From Neospora caninum Liverpool (Eukaryota; Apicomplexa; Conoidasida; Eucoccidiorida; Sarcocystidae), in NCBI RefSeq assembly GCF_000208865.1, contig NC_018390.1, forward strand, positions 4,544,270 to 4,608,269: 64,000 bases of DNA, given 5' to 3'. The notes beneath the pieces are model-generated. The model was not told the DNA's origin. It saw only the letters and a program-made list of their open reading frames with translations, and searched no databases. Position numbers and translations under genes: made by a program. Shown here one piece after another: positions 27,517 through 38,897 of the stretch (positions are counted from its first letter, which is position 1; each line of letters begins with the position of its first letter).

Positions 27517-29147
27517 TCACGTAGGGGCGTCTTCTGCTTCGTCTTTCTGCTTTTCGTCTTTGTGTCTCCTTGGCAGTCTCTGTGCGTGTTGTACGTTGAA
27601 TTTCTGCGAGGACTCTCGACCCCCTCTCGCAAGCGCAGGACACTGGCTGCAGCCGTCGAGTGTAGAGACGTTCGAGGGGCGTCTCCGCAGGCTCACTTGA
27701 ACGTTTCTGCGGAGGTGAGGGCTGAAGAGGACTTTGCCTCTCTTCCCGTGCAAGTTCCGCTGCAAGGGTGGCAACTTCTTGCATGCGAGGATGTACACGC
27801 CGATGGGAGCGATGAAGTTGCACATCAGAGAGAAGAACAGAGACGACCAGGTGAAGAGGCCTGCGAGGGAGCGCAAGGGGGGAGCCGTCAGTGGAAAATG
27901 AAAACGAGACCAGACGCCTTCCAGAAAAGGGAAAGGCACACGCACGCACTGCGATTTATGCGACGCCGCGCCACAGCAGAAAAAAGCTGCCGCGTCTCGG
28001 AGCCAGGAAGACGACCCGGTTATTTTTTGCACCGCGACAGAGGCGGGGCCGGGCGCGCTGCACTGTCTTGGCAGCGAACCGTGTGCTTTTTCCGAAAACG
28101 GAGAAAGCGCGTGACGGCTGAGTCCCCCAGAGAGAAGTCACTTCCGAATCGGCGCACGGCCGAGCAGGTAGGCAGGCGCGAACGCGCATCGAAATCTACA
28201 TGTAACTATGACGAGCACACACGAGCACCTCAGGTCGGCAGCTGCACATCACGATCCGCGAGAGAAACACATATTCCATCGCCTGCGGACGCATGTACGT
28301 CCACTGACCGGAGAAGTAAGCGTCGTTCATGAGCAGCCAGGAAACAGCGAAGGGCGCGACTACGCCGACCCAGAAGGCGTTTCCCTTCGAGCAGAAGCCG
28401 CTGTTGACGAGGTTGTACCGCGTGGCGATGCAGTAGACCAAGATACCTGGAGAAGGCGCGAAGAGGCGAGAACAGGAGAGAACAGGCGCGAGCGAATGCT
28501 CCAGAAAAAGGATGTCGATTTGCGCATTTGGAGGGACGATTTGCGCATTTGGAGGGACACCGAAGCATGTGCAGAGAAAGAAAAAAAACCGAGACGGAAA
28601 GGAGAGAGTGGAGACAGCGGCGATCGGCAGCCGGTGCGGGTGTCGGGCCCCAGTTTGGAGAGAGAGGACTGCGAAAGTGGAGGTCCGAGAAGGCAGAGCG
28701 CGCAGGCAAGAGCTGTGCGCGACGGGAAGAACTGGAGGAAGAAGAAACGAGATGAAAAAAAAACCAACAGAGCACGCAGAGGTGAGAGAGCAGACAGAGA
28801 CGTGAGAGAGCCGGCAGAGAGGGGGGAAGAGAAAACCGACGAACAGCGTCTTTCTGAAAAGAGAGGGGAAGAGGGCGACTCCAAAGAAGACACGAGCCGC
28901 GGGGCAGATGGCGAGGGAAAGAAAGGGGTAGCGAAAAAGAGAGGCCGAGCGAGAACATGCGAGAAAGGCAGTATACCTGGGATGATTGTGAAAAGGTCAA
29001 ATGCGTACACCGCAAAGCGTGCAGCGAGGGGCGTCGAGGGATCGCGCAGCATCTCCTGCAGCCCAAAGATGCAAAGAGAAGCGTCGTGGAAAGACGAGAA
29101 GAACATTTCGAGCAAACTCGACCGAACACACAAGACAACGGCAACGA

Positions 29148-29182
<35 letters not shown>

Positions 29183-31649
29183 GTGTGTGTGGATAGATGG
29201 AGAGACATGTAAATAAACGCGCGAGCGAAGGAGAGGACGAGCGCAGAGAAACGAGAGCAGCCGGAGCGAGTGCGGCGAGTGAGACGAAGACAGAGACGAA
29301 GACACAGACAAGACAGAGAGAAGGCAGGGACAGGAAGAAGTTGCAAAACGGCCGCGCGAGAATCTGTCACTTGAGAGGAGGCCAGGCATTTGCGAGACGA
29401 AGGCCGACGACGAGCATAGGCCCTCACCTGGAGAACGTTGTCGGAATTGAGAGCAGGATACGCTGCAGCGAGGAGAATCCCGAAGAAGAAGTAGATGACG
29501 CAACAGAAGGCGCTGCTGATCCAAACAGCCCTTTCGACCTGAAGGCGAGCGTCGGCAGAAGAAAGGAAAGATGCGACAGACAAGGGACAGGCGCTCGCCA
29601 CCCGCGCACACAGCCGAGGCTCCTTCAAAAAACGAGGAGAGAGAAACCCGCCGAAAAGACTACCGCCTCGAACCACAGTGCTCGCCCCTCCTCCCGCCAC
29701 AACTCTAGACTGGGACCGACTGCGCATCTTTCTCCCCTCATGTAACACACATATTTACATATATACATATATATAGAGAGAGACATAGGCAGTCACGTGT
29801 CCACACGTACATATATATATATATATATATATGAATGAATAACGAAGAGTAAGCGGTACACAGGTAAGTGGGGAGGTGGAGGAAAACAGGCGTATGTGGA
29901 GGTTAACCTTTCTCTCCGGAAAGGATGCATTTGTCCAAAAGAGACGATCGGGTCGTGTTTCGGAAGGAGAACTCACTCGAACTTCGGCAGTCATTTCATT
30001 CGCCCAGCATGGGACCACAGTGACATACGAGTACCCCGCAATGAAGGTGGAGAAGAGTTGTCCATATCTTCTTTCGCCAAAGGGCGAAGGCGTTTCGAAT
30101 GGCTTTCGACGTCCTGTCTCTTCCGTCCGCCCATCTTGTTCGCTCTGCCCCATGTCTCCGATTCCCTCGCTGTGCGCCGTCTCCGGGTTTCTCTTCTTGG
30201 AAGCAAAGGCACGTGCCCACAGCGAAGAGAACCAGGAGACACCTGTCGCCTCCTCTGTCTCCCCTCCCTCAGAGGTCAAGAAGGAACCATCAGACGAAGA
30301 GGGAGAGGAAGGTGAAGACCGAGAGGAAGAAGGGAGAAGAGAAGCGCGTTTCGGTGTTGTTGAAAGATGCGATGCAGCATCGCTCGGTGCAAAATTCGAC
30401 GGTTCCACAAACGGAGAGGGTGAGGCGGAAGACCTGCTTTGTCTCCTGGGTCTTGCATCGCCCTCACTGTCCTCCCCTTCCTCGTCGCCGTTGCTTTCCG
30501 CACTTGCGGCTTCTCTTTTTCTTCTCTTCTTCCCACGAGAGGCAACAGGATCCCGAGGCGGCGCTTCCCATTTACGTGTGTTGAATCGCCGCTTCTCAGG
30601 AGGCACATGGCCGTCGCCGACACCGCCTTCCTCCTCTCGAGATCCCTCGCCAACGTGAGAGGTAGAAGAGGAAGACGCAGAAGGGGAGGCAGAACGGGAC
30701 GGAGAAGACGAGGGAGAAGACGAGGGAGAAGACGAGGGAGAAGACGAGGGAGAAGACGAGGGAGAAGAGAGAGAAGAAAGGTGTAGGTCTGGGGTTTCGG
30801 CGGAGAGGTTGACAGATCCCTGGAAAGGGTCAGCGTCGCCGTTTCCCCGGATATTTTCGTGAGGGATTTCTGACTCGGTTCGCAGAGATGAGCCTAGGGA
30901 GTCGACGTTCACGAGGGAAGAGAGCACAGGAGAGGAAACCTCGAGCACAGAGAACGGTGACGGGGAAACAGAAAAGAAAGGCGAGGGGGAAGAGGACGGC
31001 GCGTCAGGAGCCGGATCGAGCAGGGGAGGCGGCGCTGGCGATAACGAAGAAAGAGGGGAGGGGAGAAGCTGAAGGGAAGACTCGGGAGACGCGAAAAGCT
31101 TCAGACCCGCTGACAAAGACATGACGAGGATCGAGCAGAGCAGAAAGGCGAAGGAGATGTACTGAACGGCCATGTTTTCTTCCATCGAACACGTCGACAG
31201 AGGGATGCAGATGCATGCGCAGATGAAGTAGCCGAGCGTGATAGAGAAACAGAGAGGGGCGGGAACAGCCCCAGCCGAATCTGCTCCCGACGCCAGGGAG
31301 TCCGTCGACAGATACACTCCAGAATACTGCGCATAATCCGTTGCGTCGTACAGCCGAAAGCAAGGCGTTTCGAGCACTTGCAGGCCTGCGAAATGTGGGA
31401 AGGAAAGACATGCATGCGGCAAGCGCGACGCGCATGCAACCCGTGACGCAGTGACGACAAGGCCACACAAAAGGGAAGCAAAAACGAGGGAAAAAAAGGG
31501 AGCAGCAGCGAACGCCGAAGAGACACATAAGAGGATCCAAACCGCGCCCCCACGGAGGCCCGACACGCATGTACACACTGACACGAATAGACAAAGGCTC
31601 AAAACAGACGATCCAGGAACCAGCTGATGCTTCTTCCATGCCCTCATCA

Positions 31650-31680
<31 letters not shown>

Positions 31681-31844
31681 AATATACATATACATAGATA
31701 TACGCATCTATACATATATATACATATATACACATCTATACATATATATATATATATATATACACATCTATACATATATATACGTATATATGTATATATA
31801 TGTATATATATGTATACACACACATCTATACATATATATACGTA

Positions 31845-31921
<77 letters not shown>

Positions 31922-33117
31922 TCATCTATAGATATATATACATATATACACATACATACACATACATACATATATATACACATATATACATATATATACA
32001 TATATATATGTGGGGAGGCTTTACCTGCTGTGTATCCGCCAAACAGAATTAGGAGCTGGTCAATAGCCTGACTCACGACGACGATGCTGGCAACGTTCAT
32101 GGCCTGCATGGCGAAGTAGAAGGAGATCTGCACTAGGCCGGCGCGTTTCTTGCCTGGAAAAAACTCGACAGTCGAGAACACGCCTCGCGCATGCTAGCAA
32201 GTCGTGCGCACTTTAGGTTTTTGCTCTCGGGAGCAGCGCACGAGAAGAGAAGGCAGAGCTTCCGTCGGCGGTCGCGACCGGCCAAACCGTGCGCAGAAAC
32301 CTTGTCTTCACTCGTTGGTTTCCAGGCACCTCAAACAAAAGCAGATAGAGCATCTGTCCCCGCTCTTGTCTTGGAGATCCCTCGCTCTCTAGAGCCCGAT
32401 ACCCTCTCTTTTTATCTTCTCCATCTCCGTCTTTTCCGTCTTTCTTGGGCTGTTCTCTTGTTCGCTGTTTATTTCGTCTCGGTTCTCTCTCTTTCGCACG
32501 CCTCGCTGTTCCCGCGCTCTCGCACTCTCTGGTCTCGCGTCTAGGCACGCGTGCCTGCTCTGCGTTCCTCTGCGGGGCGTTCCGCGTTTTGCTTCCCGTC
32601 TTCTCGCCGCTACGATGGCCTCAAGGTCACGCTCTGTCTTACCGAGGAAGTAGGCGACGCACGCAGCGTACTCGATTCGCTGCTGGAATGCGTAGTTTCC
32701 TTTGATCATCGTCATGGCGCGGAGAAGCATGAGCGCCGCAAACGCCGCAACCACGCACGTGAACGCGTTGCTGAGGAAGCAGGGAACAAAGCCGCTGGCC
32801 TTGAAGACGTAGGGCACGGCGACTAGACTCGCGCCGAAGATCTGGTTGACAAGATACACAAAACTTCCGACTTCTCCAATAGTTCGGCTACCGTAGAATT
32901 TCTTCGCTCTTCGTTTGCGCTGCTCCAGCACCCGCTGGCGAGCAGCGGATGTGCCAAAGAACTCCCGACGCGAGAAAGTCGCGTACGGGTCACCAAACTC
33001 GTCGAGAGACGCCGGCTGAGGGGGTGTATGTACACCCAACGAGTCGGGGCAAGAAAGCGGCGGAGGGCGAGCTCCCGACGGCGACAACAGCCGCTCCCCC
33101 AGGGGACCGTCCCTCAT
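27517..33117 (-). CDS. AAAP-family amino acid transporter with a large inserted loop
   Basis: Exons are 33117-32643, 32153-32025, 31385-29977, 29538-29428, 29055-28977, 28446-28229 and 27860-27517. Phases agree for the first six; the last junction does not join in phase with the donor chosen (GAG|GTGCTC), so that junction or a small missing exon is unresolved. The first transmembrane segment, [20 protein letters not shown] followed by [11 protein letters not shown], matches the start of amino acid/auxin permeases (SLC32/36/38 type). About ten hydrophobic segments follow. Such proteins move amino acids with H+ or Na+. Exon 3 carries a hydrophilic insert of about 340 residues (about 300-640) between membrane segments, with a Ser/Pro repeat and acidic and Lys/Arg clusters. 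Total length is about 920 aa, against 400-500 usual. The start chosen is [10 protein letters not shown]; the frame is open further upstream. Confidence 0.72.
30701..30765. repeat. 12-bp tandem repeat encoding Ser-Ser-Pro-Ser
   Basis: Five copies of GGAGAAGACGAG lie in exon 3 of the transporter gene. Read on the minus strand they give repeated SSPS. Because the unit is a multiple of three, copy number can vary without breaking the frame. Confidence 0.9.
31650..32010. repeat. Long TA/TATACA microsatellite
   Basis: About 360 bp composed almost only of TA, TATACA and CATACA units, inside intron 2 of the transporter gene. It is the longest simple repeat in the window. Confidence 0.95.
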
Positions 33118-36100
33118 CTTGTGGAACCTCTGAGGAGCGGAAAGAACGGAGGGGAAGGGAAGACGGCCCGGAGACGAGGGGGAACGCAGGCATACGCGAG
33201 AAGTGTGTGAGTAGCAAAAAGAGGTGGTGGTGGGCGTTAAAGACGGGAGAAGAGAACGACGCGCGAAGCAGAGGCCATCGCCTCCAGAAGAGGAAGACGC
33301 GCGCGCGGCGGGGCCAGCGCAGCGCAGGCAGTGTGCCGCTTGACTCGTGGACAGTCCGTCCTCGATTCGACAAGTTTTCGCAAAGAGAGTTTCGAGAAGG
33401 AAGCGAAACGGACAGGGTCTCTGCACTGGAGAGGAAAGAGGGACATGCACATCGCAGTGAGAGCCGCCACGTAGCAGACGTGTTGAAGCAGAAAGAGAGA
33501 GGAAACGGCGAACGAAAATGTGGGAAAAGACAGAGGGAAGCAACCACGCGGCTACAGATACCTGGGGCTGTTCGTTCCTGCGGACGAGCGCAAGGAAACT
33601 GAACCTTTTCGCGCTACCTAGGAACCGGGGACAAACGATCTTTCGTCGCCTCTACAACACGAGACAAGTACAGAGAAAAGACATCGGTGATCGCGTCCGT
33701 CAACCCTGTTTTTGAGCTCTGGGGATCTCCCCGTCGCTTCCTCGGATATTCGGTTTGCGTTGACAAGAGGAAAAGGAAAAGGCATGGGGTGCATCGAGGG
33801 CCTCTTCACAAGAGAAATAGAAGTGAAAGCCGCTAGGCCTTAGCTTGTTTGTCAGGGGTCATTGTTTTCATTACGTGCCTCCAACCGTGCAGAGTCTCTC
33901 GCTGCAACTACACCCGCACCCTGCATCGGTTTTTCCACCGCGGGTTCACTCCAAAGTCTAGAGACCCTACATGATAGAGACTCTGGCAGTCCGCACAATC
34001 TAGGCGGTCCTAGCTCAGTGAACCTGTTCGCGAGAAGTCCATAAACCGTGTGCAGTCGCCAGCGGGGGCGACGGAAAAGGGGGAATTCACCAGAGGCGCG
34101 GGGCTTGGCAGGCACACGCGGCCGAAGCGGAGGAGACGGCGCTGTCAGGGGTTTGTGTGCGTGCAAGACAGCACTTCCTTTCTTGAAAGGTCCAGGGAAA
34201 ACACGGAGGAAGTCCCAGCGACCGTGTGCGTGAGAGCGCGTTTTGTTTCTCCCTGGAGGCGCTTCGCGGGACATTTGCCACCAAACGGAGACGAAAATGC
34301 GCAAGAACGGAGTCTTCCGCGCGTCTGGGCGGAAGACTCCAAAGGGTAAGACGCGCGAAGAAGTAAGAACTTCGCATTGACGCTCGACGCACTGAATACT
34401 CACTGACGACACGGTGGGAAAGTCCGTGAATAGCGTAAGCTGCTATACGGACGATGACGGTCACGTCAGACGCGCACCTCCGCCTGGCAGCGCTGTGGGC
34501 GAAAAGCGCGACAGCGGCCGGGAAAGAGAAGCGAGCAGAGAAAACGCCTCCTTGTTGGAAAGGCACGCTAGGAGATCTGGGAATGATACCGAGTCTCCAG
34601 CTGTCGAAAAAACAGCGCGTGCAAGCACATCAGCCGCCATCTCCTGCACGCATGCGCATGCGGACTCTCGCTCCCGAGGACGACTTTCGGGGCAGCATTC
34701 GGTTCGAAAATGTGGGATCTCTTTGTTCAGCGAGATGTTTTTTGGAGACCCTCCAAAGCATCCGTCCAGCAAGTTCTCTGTCCGGAAAGCGGTGAAGAAG
34801 TGCTGAAAGAGACGTCCTGAGAGAGCGACTGGATAAGCCTACTTTTTGGCCTCGGCACAGCGGCGCATTGCGGGATCAGCCCTTGCGGCTCGCGTTATCG
34901 CGCCCGCGGCCACGAGTTCAGTCCGTTTCCAGTCTTTCTCCCCGCAGTATGCGTTGTGAAATGACTCCGTTGAGACCACTGTGGAGAGGAATGGAATCTA
35001 GACACGGAGAAAGTGGCCACGGCGCGCGCGCGGTTCACAGTGACGCCTGTTTTGACCCACCAAACAAACGGTAGGTCGTCCAACACGGTTGCTCTCAAGG
35101 CAACGCAGAGAGGGCCGGTAGACGCCGAAGTTGGATGGACTTAGAACGTGGACATTTTTCTAGCTTTGTTCTAGCTTTTCCCGAGTCTGATTTCGAGCAC
35201 CTTTCCCGTTCGATACGACAGGAGGCTCCCCGTTCTGCCCGCGTGGAGTCGGGTAGAACGGGAAGCAGCCTAGCGAGTGAAGCGGCGAGCTGCCGTTCCG
35301 CTGGAGTCAAAAACCACGTATTTCCACTTTAAACCCGGTGACAAGGTTCTGAATAGGAGGGGCGAGCACGGTTTTGAAGCCGCCGCCGCTCCAGGCCGGT
35401 TGCCGCACCCTCAGAATTCACGGAAGAGAGGATCTCGGCGTGTCGTTAGAAGACTTCACTCCGGTGCACGCATGAGGAAATCACAGGCACAGCCTCGCGG
35501 GAAGTGTGTCTTGTGATGCTCTTTGGTTCGGATCAAGGACGAGATTTCCGTTGATCCGCAGCCGCCCTGTGGACACGGAACCGTTGCTACAGCGCCCGTT
35601 CAAATTCATACAGCGGGGAATGCGCGTGAACCTTCTTCTTGTGTCGGATTCCGCATCGCGCCTCAAACTGGAAGAAAAACGTGTGTAGAGAAGCTGGGAC
35701 GGGAACTTGTCGATGGACAAAACCCTGGCGGGGCCCCGCCGCACTGCTCTCCAAAAGGTTGGAAAAGTCGGCGACTGTCTTTTTCCGATAGTAGAGCCGT
35801 TTTTTTCAGCTAAGAACTGCGGATTTCCCTTTTGGGAACGGAAATATCAGACACATCACTTGCCTGCTCAAGGGCGCAGTTCTCGTCACATCTGAAAATC
35901 GACTGGTGTGTGCATCCGAGTGTGCCATGCGGCTGTCCCTGCGAGATCGGCCGATTTTCCACTGCTACTTCTTAGCAGGGCGATCCAAAGGCGCAGGCGC
36001 TCCCTTTTTTCATCTAAACACTTTTTGTAAACGCGTACTGGTACCCCGCCCCTCGACAAAAACGAGGAGGGTTCTGCCGCCTCGAGTAAGAGGCCGAAGG

Positions 36101-37745
36101 AGAGAATTGGGGGTCAACAAAAAAACTGCGACAGGTCTAGCTCGAAAACTTTTCAACCAAGGGAAATTGGCAAGCAAAGGAAAACGCGACAATCGCTTCG
36201 CTAAAAAAACAGTGGAATGTTTTCTAGGAATCCCGCTCTACAGTTCTGCAAAACATGTGGACTGGCAGAGCATAGTTAAGATGATAAAAGTATTGTGGAA
36301 ACGGAACCAATTGAACACCATGCATTAATATAACAAAGATAATCACGGTCATCTGGAATCCTTCTTCGCATAACGTTAAATCCAAGTGTATGCATAGGTA
36401 AGAAAAAAAACATGTTTCACTGGCAGCTGAACTCGCTTCTCTTGCAACCATTTGAGGATGTTCCCCATGCGTGGCCTTCGATGCGGCTCCGCAGAACCAC
36501 AACGTGGCCAGCCTGTTGATGGTTTTCCAAGCTTTTTCGACGATGGTTTCAGTCACCTGAGCGAAGGAACGACAGCTGAGAGGTTCCCCGAGTGTGTCGG
36601 AGACCCAGAGTGCCGCGCGGAAACTCTCATGTGTTTTCCCCCAGTTATCACCGCCAAGCGGGTGAGCAAAGTGTTCCGCGTCGCTCTCTCTCCCTCGCCA
36701 CTGCAGATAGCCATTTTTTAGCAATAGGCAGACCCCCAAAGTGGACGCAGAAAGTGCATTTTTACGGTTGCGGCTGTACTTCCATATACAAATAGCTCCG
36801 GCGTGCGGAGCTGCGGGCATGACGGTCTGGGCATATACGCCAGGCAACAAGCAGAAGGCCTATTGGCACAAAAAATGTAACATGACTGTGTGCCGTATTA
36901 AAGGTATTTAAAGGCATTTGAGATGCTCTCAGGCCGTCGACGCATGCAATGCATGCGGCATGCAGAGAGTTGCGCGCGCCGTTCGCTGCTGGCTGCTCTC
37001 CGGGAAAACAACTCGGCACTTTGCCGCCGTCTTGAAAACCGCGTTTCTCTCTTTATAGCAGGCCAGAAAAGGCGGGGGAAGCTTGCAGAGCCACCGAGCG
37101 CAGGACAAGGGGGCGTCTACGTGGTTGGGCGGCTGCACTGCGCGGAAGATCGACGCATCGCTGACTCGTGTCTCTTCCCGTTCGCGGCAGACAAGCTGAG
37201 GGAAGTTCACAGTGTGAGGTTCCAGGGGTGCCAGGGAGCCAGCGCATGAAGAATCTTGGACAAGTTGACTCCGTTGCGTGGTCTGTGTCGCGTTCGCGCG
37301 CAGCGACTGCCTCGACTCAAACGCAGGCGCGCCGGGCTGCGTTTCCGCCTCGTGCCCGGAGTTTTCCGCGTGAAGAACGGCCAGCGACAAGGCGCGTTTG
37401 ACGCCTTTATCGCAGGTTGCGGACGGAAGGCGAAGAACTTTTGTGGCGAAACGGGTTCCGGTGTTTCCCACCGGTCCTCTACCTGTCCTGTGCGAAGCGT
37501 GAATGCTTTCTCCCTCACCGTTCGTCCAGTTCAACTCCTACACGTGCGCAGATCTTCTAGATCGCCACTTTTCTTCTCCGAATCGATCTTTCTCTCGCAG
37601 CCACGCGCTCGCCTCCCCCCCCCTTCTTGCCCCCACCTGCGTGCGCGTTCCGAGCTGTCTCCTACACGTTTTTCCGCCTCTCTCTCTTGGACAAAGCGCT
37701 TCCTCCCGTCCACTCCCAGCGTCCCCCCTGTCGCCGCCTCGCCCC
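33118..37745. promoter_or_regulatory. 4.6-kb divergent intergenic region between transporter and Elp3 genes
   Basis: The two flanking genes start at its edges and point away from it, so both promoters lie here. The last few hundred bases before Elp3 are CT-rich, as expected for a leader. The middle (33700-37000) shows no recognisable protein family on either strand. Confidence 0.45.
36224..36829 (-). CDS. Weak candidate ORF, about 200 codons
   Basis: An uninterrupted minus-strand frame ends in TGA at 36224. Its first plausible ATG gives MPAAPHAGAICIWKY. The product has a mixed, not strongly skewed composition and one hydrophobic patch (MTVIIFVILMHGVQLV). There is no recognised domain, no paralogue in the window and no good splice context, so it may be chance or a non-coding transcript. 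Confidence 0.15.
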   Translation of the reverse strand, partial: QTVMPAAPHAGAICIWKYSRNRKNALSASTLGVCLLLKNGYLQWRGRESDAEHFAHPLGGDNWGKTHESFRAALWVSDTLGEPLSCRSFAQVTETIVEKAWKTINRLATLWFCGAASKATHGEHPQMVAREASSAASETCFFSYLCIHLDLTLCEEGFQMTVIIFVILMHGVQLVPFPQYFYHLNYALPVHMFCRTVERDS

Positions 37746-38859
37746 ATGGAGGCCAGCGCCGTCTCCGCCATCCCCACGCCGGCGGGCGGGGACGGAGACG
37801 ACGCTTGCGCGTCTCCTCCCTGCGCGTCCTCGCCTTCCCCTTCTGGGCGGCTGTCCACAGACGCCGGCCGAGCAGAGTCAGACCTCCTCGCGTTCTTTCC
37901 GGCGACGCGTCCCGAGTTTGTGTGCCGTGCAGGCGCAGTAGCAGCAGTCCGTCGCGAAGATTTCGAGAACGAACACCGAGCGCGTCACCTCCTCTCGTTC
38001 CAGCGGAGCATGCAGGAGTGGGGCGAGTTCGATCCTGACTCGCGAAACAGCGTCGAGCCGGCGGTGATCGCGGAGTTCACGCGCCGACTGCTGGAAAAGA
38101 ACCCAAAGACAACTGCCGAGTTCAACCAGTGCTGCGCAGAGCTCCGCAAGTTCTTCCGGAGAGCGCCCTCGAAGGCTCAGATCATCGCCGCCTACGAGGC
38201 GCTGACGCGGGCCGAAGAAGGCGTGCAGGCGGAGAGCGCGCCGAAAGTCTCGGATGCGAGCGAAACGGGGACACCGAGCGGCTGCGAGACGCTCTCTGCA
38301 TCGCCCGAGAAAAACGCGTCGTGGTCAGACGCCAAGGCGCCGCGGGTTGCGGGCGGCACTCCCGTCGTCTCGGATGCGTCTGCGTCGGTTTCCTCGGAAT
38401 CCCGTGATTCCTCCGCCGTTTCCTCTGCGGCCCCCGTCAAGAGAAACCGCGTTCTCGAGACGCTGATGCGGCGCAAAGCGATCCGCACTAACAGCGGGGT
38501 GCTGGTGATCACAGTGTTGACGTCTCCGGGGAAGTTCTCGTGTCCCCACAACTGCCACTACTGCCCGAACGAACCGGGTCAGCCTCGGTCGTACCTCAGC
38601 ACCGAGCCGGCGGTTCTGCGCGCGAACCAAAACGACTGGGATGCAGTCAGGCAGTTCCACGACCGCGCGTCCACGCTCCAGGGTAACGGCCATACCGTCG
38701 ACAAAATCGAAGTCCTCGTCTTGGGCGGCACCTGGAGCGGGTAAGCCAAGCAGCCCCAGGGCGCTGCGCTGAACGCAGAGACGACTCAAACTCCCGGAGA
38801 TTCCTCGCCATGAAAAAAGCGGAGCGGAGAGACGTCTCAACGCACATCCCCAAAACATA

Positions 38860-38897
<38 letters not shown>

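Noticed and set aside
29876..30658. Plus-strand ORF of 260 codons opposite transporter exon 3
   Set aside because: It is antisense to the Ser/Pro/Glu-rich loop exon. The transporter frame is flanked by matching splice sites and membrane segments.
31627..32181. Long ORFs encoding Ile-Tyr repeats
   Set aside because: Pure translation of the TA/TATACA microsatellite in an intron.
35906..36328. Plus-strand ORF of 140 codons before ELP3
   Set aside because: Basic, repetitive composition without recognised motif, and overlapping the equally weak minus ORF; no splice or start support.
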